From the NCBI GenBank assembly GCA_963825595.1, contig CAWGUE010000011.1, positions 1-64,000 of the forward strand: a DNA stretch of 64,000 bases, written 5' to 3'. Positions 54,289 to 62,830 of this stretch are shown here, in pieces. Below the pieces are notes generated by a model. The model saw only the letters and a program-made list of their open reading frames with translations, was not told the DNA's origin and did no database searches. This DNA is from JARFQH01 sp963825595 (lineage in GTDB: Bacteria > Desulfobacterota > Desulfobacteria > Desulfobacterales > SG8-13). The position numbers and the translations under genes were made by a program. Numbering within the stretch: position 1 is the stretch's first letter; each line of letters starts with the position of its first letter.

Positions 54289-54408
54289 TGTCCGTCCAGA
54301 AATAAGGAAGCCTCGGCTTCGCCCCTTACAGAACTCTTTTCAGGAAGAGCGAGGGGAATAAGTTGATGGCGCCTGAATAACTTCGTCAATTTGTTTAGGA
54401 GGAAAGTC

Positions 54409-55065
54409 ATGGGATTCTATTCAATTGTGGCATTTTTTCAGAAGGGTGGAATGTTCATGTACCCCATTCTGTTCGTGTTTGCCATTGGCACTGCCATCGC
54501 AGTGGAGCGTTGGTTTCAGTTGACCCGTGTCCACAGCGCAAACAGCAAAGCATGGAATGTGGTGCAACCGGCATTGGCCAAAGGAGAGTTCGAAAAAGCC
54601 CGCCAAATGGTCAGCAAGGACAAATCAAGCATGGCGCAAATGCTGGGGATGGGACTCGCGCGCCAGGGTGCGGTCCGGCGTCGCGAGGACATCGAAATCG
54701 CCATGGAAGAGAGCATGATGGAAATCATCCCCCAGTTGGAAAAGCGCACGCCCTATGTGGCGCTGCTGTCCAATATCGCCACCCTGCTGGGACTGCTGGG
54801 CACCATTATGGGGTTGATCCAGGCCTTTACCGCGGTGGCCAATGCGAACCCGGCCGAGAAGGCCGATCTGCTGTCCGCCAGTATCTCGGTGGCCATGAAC
54901 ACCACGGCCTTTGGTCTGATGTCGGCGATTCCGCTCCTGCTCCTGCATGCCAAGCTGACGTCGACCACGGGGCATATCGTTGACAGCCTGGAGATGGCAT
55001 CGGTCAAGGCGCTGAACAGCATCTCCAATTTCGCCAAGCGCCAATTCGAGGCGAGCTCATCATGA
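54409..55065 (+). CDS. MotA/TolQ/ExbB proton-channel protein (first copy)
   Basis: A 218-residue inner-membrane protein with three membrane segments: GGMFMYPILFVFAIGTAIAV, VALLSNIATLLGLLGTIMGL and AMNTTAFGLMSAIPLLLLHA. The last two form the channel-lining helices of the TolQ/ExbB family. It uses the proton motive force to drive a TolR-type partner and the TonB/AgmX-like protein. AGGAGG lies five bases before the ATG at 54409. Its stop overlaps the first tolR-like gene (ATGA). The last ~380 bases are nearly identical to the second copy at 57640. Confidence 0.93.
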   Translation: MGFYSIVAFFQKGGMFMYPILFVFAIGTAIAVERWFQLTRVHSANSKAWNVVQPALAKGEFEKARQMVSKDKSSMAQMLGMGLARQGAVRRREDIEIAMEESMMEIIPQLEKRTPYVALLSNIATLLGLLGTIMGLIQAFTAVANANPAEKADLLSASISVAMNTTAFGLMSAIPLLLLHAKLTSTTGHIVDSLEMASVKALNSISNFAKRQFEASSS

Positions 55066-55553
55066 CCAGACGACATCATAAAAAAATACGAATGCGGACG
55101 ACACCCGAACTGGATGTGACCACTTTCATGAACCTGATGGTGGTGCTCATACCGTTTCTACTCATTAGTGCCGTCTTTTCACGTGTGGCGATCATGGAGT
55201 TGAGCGTTCCGACCAGTGCCGGCGGGATGGCTTCGAACACACCGAACTTTGCCATCGAGGTGATTGTCCGACAGGCAGGATTTGAGATCGCCAATGGGTC
55301 ATCAGTAGAGGCTGCCGTTCCGAAAAAAGACGATCAGTATGATATGGAAATGCTTTCAAAATTGCTCTTGCGCCTGAAGGCCCAGTACCCGGATAAGGAA
55401 GACGCGACCATCTTGATGGAACCGGGCATAGAGTATGATTATCTCATTCAGGTCATGGACGCTGTACGGAGTGCCAAAGTACAGGAGGAAGACAGTGAAG
55501 AGGTTCAGAAAATATTACTCTTTCCCGACATATCCATAGGAGATGCGCCATGA
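55062..55553 (+). CDS. ExbD/TolR-like protein (first copy)
   Basis: A 163-residue protein with one membrane helix near the N-terminus: PELDVTTFMNLMVVLIPFLL. The Asp just before the helix is the conserved proton-conducting residue of ExbD/TolR. The periplasmic domain follows (ATILMEPGIEYDYLIQVMDA). The start overlaps the upstream tolQ-like stop, and the stop overlaps the second tolR-like gene, so stoichiometric translation is likely. Two different TolR proteins beside TolQ mirrors AglR-AglQ-AglS in Myxococcus. Confidence 0.9.
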   Translation: MTRRHHKKIRMRTTPELDVTTFMNLMVVLIPFLLISAVFSRVAIMELSVPTSAGGMASNTPNFAIEVIVRQAGFEIANGSSVEAAVPKKDDQYDMEMLSKLLLRLKAQYPDKEDATILMEPGIEYDYLIQVMDAVRSAKVQEEDSEEVQKILLFPDISIGDAP

Positions 55554-56044
55554 GAAGTAGCCGACGTATGCGACGGATGGGGCGTAACAGGATCAAGGGG
55601 ACCGGTTTACTCCTGACATCGCTGATGGATATCTTTACCATTCTGGTGTTCTTTCTGCTTTTCCACTCATCCGGCAGTGATGTTCAGGAGCCACCCAAGG
55701 ACATCCATCTGCCCGAATCCGCCGTCGAAAGCAAACCGAGGGAAACCGTGGAGATCACTATCAGCCCCGAATTGGTCATTGTTCAGGGTAAGGCCGTGAT
55801 CGGTACCCCCGAATTGCTGGATACAGAGTTTGATACGGTTGCGGAAATAACAGAGCGGCTGAAGCAGCTCGAACGCAACATTATCGGAATAAGCACCAAA
55901 ACGGTCGTTGAAAGCAAGGAGGTCACTATCCTTGCGGATAAAACGATTCCGTTCAGAGTGCTTAAAAAAATAATGTCAACCTGCACGGGCTCTGGATACG
56001 GAAGGATTTCTCTGGCCGTTATTCAGAGGGCCGATCAAAGTTAG
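55550..56044 (+). CDS. ExbD/TolR-like protein (second copy)
   Basis: A 164-residue protein with a basic N-terminus (SSRRMRRMGRNRIKGTG) and the helix LLLTSLMDIFTILVFFLLFH. An Asp is within the helix start (SLMDIF), as in ExbD/TolR. The periplasmic domain (TVEITISPELVIVQGKAVIG, VTILADKTIPFRVLKKIMST) is only distantly similar to the first copy, so the pair probably forms a hetero-oligomer. It starts in the stop of the first copy (ATGA). Confidence 0.9.
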   Translation: MRSSRRMRRMGRNRIKGTGLLLTSLMDIFTILVFFLLFHSSGSDVQEPPKDIHLPESAVESKPRETVEITISPELVIVQGKAVIGTPELLDTEFDTVAEITERLKQLERNIIGISTKTVVESKEVTILADKTIPFRVLKKIMSTCTGSGYGRISLAVIQRADQS

Positions 56045-56054
56045 TGGGAATGCC

Positions 56055-57536
56055 GTGAATACATCCTTATTGGAACAGGAATTGGCGCCACTGAACGCGC
56101 AGATTGAGCAAATCCTGAAAAAACGTGAGGTGCTCGAAGGTGAGCTGCGTGTTGTAGAGGCAGAGCTCGAAAAGTTCTCCGCCGCCAGACAGAGATTCGA
56201 TGCTTTGCAGGATGTCTGCAATGCCCTCGACAAACTGGGGGAACTCAAAGCGGGGCAACTTTTCTGGAAAGGGATCCCGGGAATCGAGGATGCCGCCGGA
56301 CACCTGGAACGGGCGCGGGGCCGCGTTGCGCGTTTCGAGGAGAAGATCAGCGGTATTACCGAAAACCAGGCATCTCTTCAGACCGAGGTAGATAAACGCT
56401 GCGCGGAACTGGATTACCTTTATGAAGAGGTCCGTGATGCGCACGAGCGTGAAGAACGGCGTAAGGAAGAGTTCGTTATAGAGCGTGAGATATCGGCCGT
56501 TCCTTACAGGGTGATGATCATGCCCTGGACCAAGGATGCCGAAAGTGAAAGGCGCTTCCGTCGCGCGGTGCTCGTGGCGCTGCTTTTCTGCTTTGTCTTT
56601 GGTTCTATCATTCCCCTGGTAGAAGTGCCGGTGCCGGATCAATCGGTCGCCGTGGTCGAGATTCCGGAACGATTGGCCAAGCTGGTCAAGAAGGAACCGC
56701 CCAAGCCGGCGCCGCCGCCGAAACCGGAGCCGAAACAGAGCCAGGAAGAGCCGGAAAAGCCTCGCGAAGAAAAGGCCGAACCCAAGCCGGAACAGAAAAA
56801 GCCGGATAAACCTCAGAAGGTTGCGCCGAAACCCAAACCTGTGCAAGTGGCCGACGGCGGGAGTCAAAAAGCAGCCGCCCGGAAAAAAGCCGAACGCGTC
56901 GGGGTTTTGGCATTCAAGAAGGCCTTTGCTGACCTGATGGACGAAACACCGATTGCAAAACTCGGCACCGAAGCCCGTCTGAGCAAAGAAACTCCCCGGG
57001 TAGCTGGTCAGGCCGTGGCACAACGCTCGCTGGTTGCCATGCAGGCCAAGGGCGGCTCAAGTGGCGGAATCGGCAATGCAGGGGTCAGCCGCAACGTCGG
57101 CAGCGGCAACGCCAACCGGCTTGGTGGCGGGGGGATCGGAAGAGGGGGCGGCAGCGGCAACGGTGCGGGTTTTAGCCGGGTCGAAAGTTCCCTCGCAGAT
57201 CTGACCGAATCGACCAGGCCCCTGAGCGACGGGATGGCTCTCGGACGAACCGACGAGGAAATTCAGATCGTATTCGATCGCTACAAGGCGGCGCTTTATC
57301 GGATCTACAACAGGGAATTGCGCAAGGACCCGACGTTGCGCGGGAAGATGTTGCTGCGAATCAGTATCGAAACCAATGGTTCGGTGTCTTTGTGCGCGGT
57401 GGAGTCGACCGATCTGGCTTCGCCTGAACTGGTGGCCCTGATTCTTGAACGCATCAAGAGGTTCAACTTTGGCCCCAAAGACGGTGTGCCGAAAATCACC
57501 ATCCTGTATCCGATCGACTTCCTGCCCGCCGCTTAG
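56055..57536 (+). CDS. TonB/AgmX-like energy transducer
   Basis: A 493-residue protein starting at GTG 56055. Residues 1-150 are a long coiled coil predicted in the cytoplasm (LEGELRVVEAELEKFSAARQ). One membrane helix is at ~172-192 (AVLVALLFCFVFGSIIPLVE). A TonB-like Pro/Lys/Glu linker spans ~215-280 and a Gly-rich stretch ~335-365. The AgmX/PglI C-terminal domain is at ~400-493 (FDRYKAALYRIYNRELRKDP, GKMLLRISIETNGSVSLCAV). This domain is named for Myxococcus gliding protein AgmX (GltJ). It would span the periplasm and pass force from the TolQR motor to TPR or outer-membrane partners. The long cytoplasmic coil is unusual for TonB/TolA. Confidence 0.85.
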   Translation: MNTSLLEQELAPLNAQIEQILKKREVLEGELRVVEAELEKFSAARQRFDALQDVCNALDKLGELKAGQLFWKGIPGIEDAAGHLERARGRVARFEEKISGITENQASLQTEVDKRCAELDYLYEEVRDAHEREERRKEEFVIEREISAVPYRVMIMPWTKDAESERRFRRAVLVALLFCFVFGSIIPLVEVPVPDQSVAVVEIPERLAKLVKKEPPKPAPPPKPEPKQSQEEPEKPREEKAEPKPEQKKPDKPQKVAPKPKPVQVADGGSQKAAARKKAERVGVLAFKKAFADLMDETPIAKLGTEARLSKETPRVAGQAVAQRSLVAMQAKGGSSGGIGNAGVSRNVGSGNANRLGGGGIGRGGGSGNGAGFSRVESSLADLTESTRPLSDGMALGRTDEEIQIVFDRYKAALYRIYNRELRKDPTLRGKMLLRISIETNGSVSLCAVESTDLASPELVALILERIKRFNFGPKDGVPKITILYPIDFLPAA

Positions 57537-57639
57537 GGTAGTGAACAGGATCATTGCAGGATATGAAAATTGAAGTTGTCGCTTTCGTAGCTCGAATGTC
57601 GAAATTCAAATTCCGGCGTTGCCGGCCCAGGAGGAAAAA

Positions 57640-58353
57640 ATGGGAATCTATTCGATGCTGGCATTTTTCCACAAGGGTGGAATGTTCATGTATCCCATCC
57701 TGCTCGTGTTTGTGGCGGGCATGGCCATCGCGGTGGAGCGTTGGTTTCAGTTGACCCGCGTTCGCAGTGTGAACAGCAAAATATGGAACGTGCTCTATCC
57801 GATGCTTGCCAAAGGCGAGTTCGACAAAGTGCGGGCCATTGTCAACAAGGACAAATCCACTATCGCTCGAATGCTGGGGATGGGACTCGCACGCCAGGGT
57901 GCGGTCCGGCGTCGCGAGGACATCGAAATCGCCATGGAAGAGAGCATGATGGAAATCATCCCCCAGTTGGAAAAGCGCACACCCTATGTGGCGCTGCTGT
58001 CCAATATCGCCACCCTGCTGGGACTGCTGGGCACCATCATGGGATTGATCCAGGCCTTTACCGCGGTGGCCAATGCGAACCCGGCCGAGAAGGCCGATCT
58101 GCTGTCCGCCAGTATCTCGGTGGCCATGAACACCACGGCCTTTGGTCTGATGTCGGCGATTCCGCTTTTGCTCCTGCATGCCAAGCTGACGTCGACCACG
58201 GGACATATCATTGACAGCCTGGAGATGGCATCGGTCAAGGCGCTGAACAGCATATCCAGTTTTGCCAAGCGCCAGTTCGAGGCGAAATCGGAATCTGCGG
58301 GTGAAAACCAGCCGGCTTCCACCGGCAAACCGTCGTTGGAAGCGGCTTCGTAG
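57640..58353 (+). CDS. MotA/TolQ/ExbB proton-channel protein (second copy)
   Basis: A 237-residue paralog of the protein at 54409, with the same three membrane helices (GGMFMYPILLVFVAGMAIAV, VALLSNIATLLGLLGTIMGL, AMNTTAFGLMSAIPLLLLHA) and a 20-residue longer C-terminal tail (ESAGENQPASTGKPSLEAAS). AGGAGG lies five bases before the ATG at 57640. About 383 bases (57871-58253) differ from the first copy at only about eight positions by my reading, while the first 230 bases differ much more. It closes the operon, ahead of the terminator at 58541. Confidence 0.93.
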   Translation: MGIYSMLAFFHKGGMFMYPILLVFVAGMAIAVERWFQLTRVRSVNSKIWNVLYPMLAKGEFDKVRAIVNKDKSTIARMLGMGLARQGAVRRREDIEIAMEESMMEIIPQLEKRTPYVALLSNIATLLGLLGTIMGLIQAFTAVANANPAEKADLLSASISVAMNTTAFGLMSAIPLLLLHAKLTSTTGHIIDSLEMASVKALNSISSFAKRQFEAKSESAGENQPASTGKPSLEAAS

Positions 58354-58540
58354 AGGCCATTGCCAACACGCCTCAGAACGATTTGTCAGCGACAAACCAG
58401 AGACTGATCAAATGCGGCGGGTCTTGGTCACGGGTTTCGCCCAAACCAAGATGCGACAACATTTTCTTGGTCGGTCAATGGACCACCACCAACCGTTTCT
58501 GTCTTTGAGACGGGTAACCAAAGCACTCTCGCCTAAAAGA

Positions 58541-58571
58541 AACGGCCGCCCGAAAAAGGCGGCCGTTTTTT
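58541..58571 (+). terminator. intrinsic terminator of the giant operon
   Basis: AACGGCCGCC pairs fully with GGCGGCCGTT (58541-58550 and 58558-58567), followed by a T tract. It is the only strong terminator seen on this strand between the riboswitch and here. Confidence 0.9.
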
Positions 58572-58775
58572 CATTTCAGCTCAAAAGTCGACTAAACATA
58601 AGTCACAATAGCCTTCAATTTTTTCATCATATTAAATGGTCGCAAAGGTATCCATCTGTGGTATGTTTCCCGATACCTCCGACTGCTATGATAAACAGGA
58701 TGACCCTGTTTTTCATCTCGATATACTTTTCGCGCGACCGGGGAGTATATAAGAAATCTCTTTAGAGAGACTCAA

Positions 58776-59076
58776 ACTCAAATTGAGCGATTTTTAAGTT
58801 TGCCGCAGATACAAGGAAAATGTCGTTTCGCTATAGTCTACTATGCGGTACGGCATTTGACGCCGTAGATGCGGTGAAATTGGAAATCCCGTAGGGTTTT
58901 ATGCGGTCGAAGACAGAATACCACGGCTTTACCCGTGGATGAATGAGATTCTCCTCGTCTCTGCGTTAGCAGAGGAGGTCGGCTCCTCAGGAGCCGATAG
59001 ACTTATCTAGGACCCCGGGTTTACCCGGGGAGAATCATTATTGTCATTTCTAAAATATGAAACGCTCAACTTGGGT
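58776..59076. mobile_element. non-autonomous repeat, copy 3, carrying an IS200/IS605-like palindromic insert
   Basis: Starts ACTCAAATTGAGCGATTTTT and ends GAAACGCTCAACTTGGGT, with the same first ~130 bases as copies at 9.4 and 16.5 kb. The right-central part is replaced by a block of palindromes (58919-59038). No coding capacity. It lies between the operon terminator and larE. Confidence 0.8.
58919..59038. repeat. IS200/IS605-type palindromic block (transposase-less)
   Basis: Contains CCACGGCTTTACCCGTGG (58921-58938), CCTCGTCTCTGCGTTAGCAG AGGAGG-type and GGCTCCTCAGGAGCC hairpins, and CCCCGGGTTTACCCGGGG (59013-59030) followed by AGAATCATT. Hairpins with a TTTA(C/G) loop next to GAGAAT are typical of IS200/IS605 element ends. 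No tnpA or tnpB is present. Confidence 0.6.
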
Positions 59077-59587
59077 CAAAGAAAAAGCTGCCGTCAATGT
59101 AAAGGCTATACTCGGAGGAAAATCATAGACATTGAAAAATATCCAACAATGACCAATTTATGCTTGAACAGCGCATAGGTGTCAGGGTAGGAGCTCGATT
59201 CTGAAACGGAGCGCCGCTACCAAAAATTAACGCGTACCGGCTTTTGCTATGGTGGCAAGCGCATACTTTTTAGAGATGCTCGCGTTACAGAACAATGGAT
59301 TGCTTGCGGTGCGAGCCGACTGACCGGTTACATTTCTCCTGAGGGCGGCGTCTATCCCTTGGGTCTTTTTCCAGGAAGCCGATTTTCGGACCGGCGCGGT
59401 ACCCTGAGAGTCGTTCGGCGATATCTGGTGTCAATCCCCCGTTTTTCAATCTTTTGGGGTGGGAAGATTAAATCGTGCGAATCCCGCCACCGGTTTGATC
59501 TCCACCACGGCGGATGCCCGGGTGCCTGGAAAATAGCGCATGCGTGACGATGTCGCCCACGGTGAAAACAGGTGAATAGGATAATAA
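59077..59587. other. intergenic region upstream of larE
   Basis: No supportable gene on either strand; the longer minus-strand frames here are shadows of larE. The lar promoter should lie in this stretch, but no clear -35/-10 pair was identified. Confidence 0.45.
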
Positions 59588-60472
59588 ATGAATGGGATGT
59601 CTGAAATTTCGACGGTGAGCCGGGCCAAATATGAATGCCTGCAAACGATACTTCAGGAGATGGAACGTGTGCTGGTGGCTTTTTCCGGCGGGGTGGACAG
59701 CACCTTGCTCTTGAAAGCCGCGGCGGACGTCCTGGGAGACCGGGTGCTGGCCGTGACGGCCCTGTCGGCGACCACACCGGACCACGAGCGGCGGGATGCC
59801 GCCCAATTCGCCCACTCCATGGGCGTTCACCACCTGGAGATCGCATCCCATGAATTGACGATCCCGGCATTTATCGCAAACCCGCCGGACAAGTGTTATA
59901 TTTGCAAAAAAAGCCGTTTCGGAGAACTCGTGCGGCTGGCATCCGAAAAAGGGATTTCCTGGGTGGTGGACGGAGAAAACATGGATGACGCTGCCGACTA
60001 TCGCCCGGGGAGCCGCGCCGCAAGGGAACTGGGGGTTCGCAGCCCGCTGCGGGAGGCTGGTATGACCAAATCGGAAATCCGCCAATTGTCTCGATGGCTG
60101 GGGCTTCCGACCTGGAACAAACCCTCTTACGCTTGCCTGGCATCGCGGATTCCTTACGGGCATACTATTACGCCCGAAAAATTGAAACAGGTAGATGCCG
60201 GGGAAGCGTTTATCCGGGGACTGGGCATTTCATGGCAGGTAAGAATCCGGCATGAGGAAAATACGGCCCGAATCGAAGTCGAAACCGAAGCCATTGCTCG
60301 TTTCATGGACAAAGACGTTCGCCAACTGGTTGTCTCCCGTCTCAGGGCGCTGGGATTTGAATTCGTTGCGCTGGATCTGGAAGGTTACACCACCGGAAGC
60401 TTAAATCGCGTCATTGATACAGAAACCGGCATGCAAGCGGACACACCGGAAGAAAGGGTTGCCAATGGATAA
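59588..60472 (+). CDS. larE: ATP-dependent sacrificial sulfur transferase LarE
   Basis: Transfers sulfur to the LarB product during nickel-pincer nucleotide synthesis. The 294-residue protein has the PP-loop VLVAFSGGVDSTLLLKAA (residues ~28-45), TALSATTPDHE, DKCYICKKSRFGEL with C103 and C106, VVDGENMDDAADYRPG and KPSYACLASRIPYG with C183, the position of the sulfur-donating or cluster-binding cysteine. AGGA lies seven bases before the ATG. It overlaps larB by eight bases. LarE with several conserved cysteines may use a 4Fe-4S cluster and act catalytically; this cannot be settled from sequence alone. Confidence 0.93.
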   Translation: MNGMSEISTVSRAKYECLQTILQEMERVLVAFSGGVDSTLLLKAAADVLGDRVLAVTALSATTPDHERRDAAQFAHSMGVHHLEIASHELTIPAFIANPPDKCYICKKSRFGELVRLASEKGISWVVDGENMDDAADYRPGSRAARELGVRSPLREAGMTKSEIRQLSRWLGLPTWNKPSYACLASRIPYGHTITPEKLKQVDAGEAFIRGLGISWQVRIRHEENTARIEVETEAIARFMDKDVRQLVVSRLRALGFEFVALDLEGYTTGSLNRVIDTETGMQADTPEERVANG

Positions 60473-61313
60473 CCAGCATCTTATGGAATTACTGAAACGG
60501 GTCCAAAGCGGGCAGACGGATCTGGACGCCGCCATGATCCAACTCAAAAAGCTTCCGTTTGAAAATCTCGGATACGCCAGAATCGACCATCACCGCTGTG
60601 TGCGCACGGGGGTGTCGGAGGTGATCTTTTGTGAGGGCAAGACCGTTGAACAGACCCAGGGCATCGTTCAACGGTTGGCGTGTGATCACGACAATATTCT
60701 GGCGACCCGGGCGAGCCGTGAGGTATATGAGGGTATCCGGGAAGTGATGGATAATTGCGAATACCACCCCACGGCCCGCATTGTGGTCATCAATCCTCGG
60801 GAGGTCGACCGGGTGGGCAATGTCGCCGTCGTCACCGCCGGCACTTCGGACATTCCCGTGGCCGAAGAGGCGGCAGTGACCGCGGAAACTCTCGGCAGCC
60901 GGGTCAATCGCATCTATGATGCCGGGGTCGCCGGCATTCACCGGATCTTAAACGTCCGGGAAGATCTGTACCAGGCCAATGTCGCGGTGGTGGTGGCGGG
61001 TATGGAGGGCGCGCTAACCAGCGTCGTGGGGGGATTGGTGTCCTGTCCGGTGATCGGCGTGCCCACCAGTATCGGTTATGGGGCCAGTTTCGGCGGTGTG
61101 GCGGCACTGCTCTGCATGCTCAACAGCTGCGCTTCCGGGGTGTCGGTGGTCAATATCGACAATGGGTTCGGCGCGGGCTATCAGGCCAGTCTGATCAATA
61201 AGCTCGGCACGAGGCACGGAGAAAATAAGTCCCACGAAACGGACGCCGTCGACCAAACGGAAAGAAAGGGTGGAGCGACCGACGCTAAAATTGCTATGGT
61301 GAAGCCATCTTGA
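60465..61313 (+). CDS. larB: pyridinium-3,5-biscarboxylic acid mononucleotide synthase LarB
   Basis: Carboxylates and hydrolyses NaAD to make P2CMN, the first step of the nickel-pincer cofactor. The 282-residue protein has GYARIDHHRCVRTGVSEVIF, EYHPTARIVV and the PurE-like core VAVVTAGTSDIPVAEEAAVT, then YDAGVAGIHR, VVVAGMEGALTSVVGGLVSC and PTSIGYGASFGGVAALLCML. I start at the ATG at 60465, inside the larE end. The last ~35 residues (KLGTRHGENKSHETDAVDQT) are hydrophilic and probably dispensable. larC follows after 114 bases. Confidence 0.93.
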   Translation: MDNQHLMELLKRVQSGQTDLDAAMIQLKKLPFENLGYARIDHHRCVRTGVSEVIFCEGKTVEQTQGIVQRLACDHDNILATRASREVYEGIREVMDNCEYHPTARIVVINPREVDRVGNVAVVTAGTSDIPVAEEAAVTAETLGSRVNRIYDAGVAGIHRILNVREDLYQANVAVVVAGMEGALTSVVGGLVSCPVIGVPTSIGYGASFGGVAALLCMLNSCASGVSVVNIDNGFGAGYQASLINKLGTRHGENKSHETDAVDQTERKGGATDAKIAMVKPS

Positions 61314-61427
61314 GGCTCTCGCGTAGAACATCCACAGTCGGATCGCCGCCAGACACCACTTTGATCCAAGCGAATCACGGGTGTTGACAGATAACTGAAA
61401 ACTTTTGGCCACAATTCGGAGGATCCA

Positions 61428-62627
61428 TTGAAAATCGCTTACTTTGATTGTTTTGCCGGCGCCAGCGGGGATATGATCCTCGGGGCATTGCTGGACGCGG
61501 GATTGACGATCGAGCGCCTCCGAGAGGAAATCTCCAAACTGCTTTTATCCCATTACGAACTGGATGTCGAAAAGGTGGTCAAGAAGGGGATCGGTGGCAG
61601 TCAGGTTCATGTCATCATCGATCAGGCCCACCATCACCACCATCATCGCCGCCTTTCCCACATCAGGGATATTATCGAGAACAGTGATCTGGATGCCCCG
61701 ATAAAGGAGAAGAGCACAAAAATCTTTGCCCGGCTGGCTGAAGCTGAAGCCCGGGTTCACCGATCGCGTGTGGAATCGGTCCATTTCCACGAATTGGGGG
61801 CCATGGACACCATCATCGACGTGGTGGGTAGCGTTGTCGGCTTGACGGCCCTTGGAATCGACAAGGTATTCTGCTCACCGCTGCACGTGGGCAGCGGTAC
61901 CATCGAATGTGCCCACGGCACCCTGCCGGTGCCGGCGCCGGCCACGGCGGAGTTGATCAAGGGTAAACCCGTCTGTTCCACTGGCGTCAAGGGTGAGCTG
62001 CTCACCCCCACCGGCGCCGCCATACTGACCACCCTGTCATCGGGGTTTGGCCCCATGCCTGACATGACCGTGGGATACATCGGTTACGGGGCCGGCACCG
62101 CCGACCCTGACATCCCCAATCTACTGCGGGTGACCATAGGAGAAGCCAGGGATGATACAGGGGATTACGATGTGGAACAGATCGTTTTGATCGAGACAAA
62201 CATCGACGACATGAATCCCCAATTATATGATTACCTGATCGGGCTGTTGTTGAACGAAGGGGCCTTGGATGTCTTTCTCACGCCCGTGCAGATGAAGAAA
62301 AATCGTCCCGGTACCCTGCTGACGGTGATTTGCCTGCCCGATGCGGTGGGTAAATTTGCGGGTATTCTCATGCAGGAGACAACCACCATCGGGTTGCGCT
62401 GGCGGGTGGAAAATCGCATCAAAGCCAGACGCCTGATAAAAGAGATTGATACCAGCTATGGTCCTATTCACATCAAACTGGCTCAAAACAACGGTCAGGT
62501 CATCAACCTGACCCCCGAGTATGATGATTGCAAGCGGGTCGCACTGGAGAAAAACATTCCGCTAAAAAAAATATTGGATGATGTGCGGATGGCGGCCCTG
62601 AAACAGATTCACTCGATGGACGAGTAA
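61428..62627 (+). CDS. larC: nickel insertion protein LarC (single uninterrupted frame)
   Basis: A CTP-dependent cyclometallase that inserts nickel into the pincer nucleotide. It begins MKIAYFDCFAGASGDMILGA from a TTG codon with GGAGG upstream, 399 residues. A nickel-binding AHHHHHHRRLSHIRDII follows at ~65, and the family motifs SVHFHELGAMDTIIDVVGSV, PLHVGSGTIECAHGTLPVPA and TNIDDMNPQLYDYLI are intact. In Lactiplantibacillus plantarum the product requires a ribosomal frameshift between larC1 and larC2; here it is one frame. No larA (lactate racemase) is in the window, so the cofactor probably serves a LarA homolog elsewhere. Confidence 0.93.
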   Translation: MKIAYFDCFAGASGDMILGALLDAGLTIERLREEISKLLLSHYELDVEKVVKKGIGGSQVHVIIDQAHHHHHHRRLSHIRDIIENSDLDAPIKEKSTKIFARLAEAEARVHRSRVESVHFHELGAMDTIIDVVGSVVGLTALGIDKVFCSPLHVGSGTIECAHGTLPVPAPATAELIKGKPVCSTGVKGELLTPTGAAILTTLSSGFGPMPDMTVGYIGYGAGTADPDIPNLLRVTIGEARDDTGDYDVEQIVLIETNIDDMNPQLYDYLIGLLLNEGALDVFLTPVQMKKNRPGTLLTVICLPDAVGKFAGILMQETTTIGLRWRVENRIKARRLIKEIDTSYGPIHIKLAQNNGQVINLTPEYDDCKRVALEKNIPLKKILDDVRMAALKQIHSMDE

Positions 62628-62830
62628 ACAGATGGGGTCAATGGACCCCAAAAGTATCGGTTTTAGTTTCGCGGCCCTCATATGTATGGATCGATTTGGA
62701 GATATCAAGGCAACGTGAGGGGTCACTCTATGCAATATCCGCCACCACAATCTTGATTCGGTGAGCAGAAAATTGAACATAAGGCATAAACACAAAAGGC
62801 TTTAAAGGATGACGGCGCTAACGCGTACTG

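Noticed and set aside
59352..59870. 172-codon minus-strand frame near larE
   Set aside because: It is a shadow of larE in the opposite strand, with a proline/arginine-rich translation unlike any family.
62634..62651. TGGGGTC / GACCCCA hairpin after larC as a terminator
   Set aside because: The stem is short and is followed by AAAAG rather than a T tract; support is too weak.
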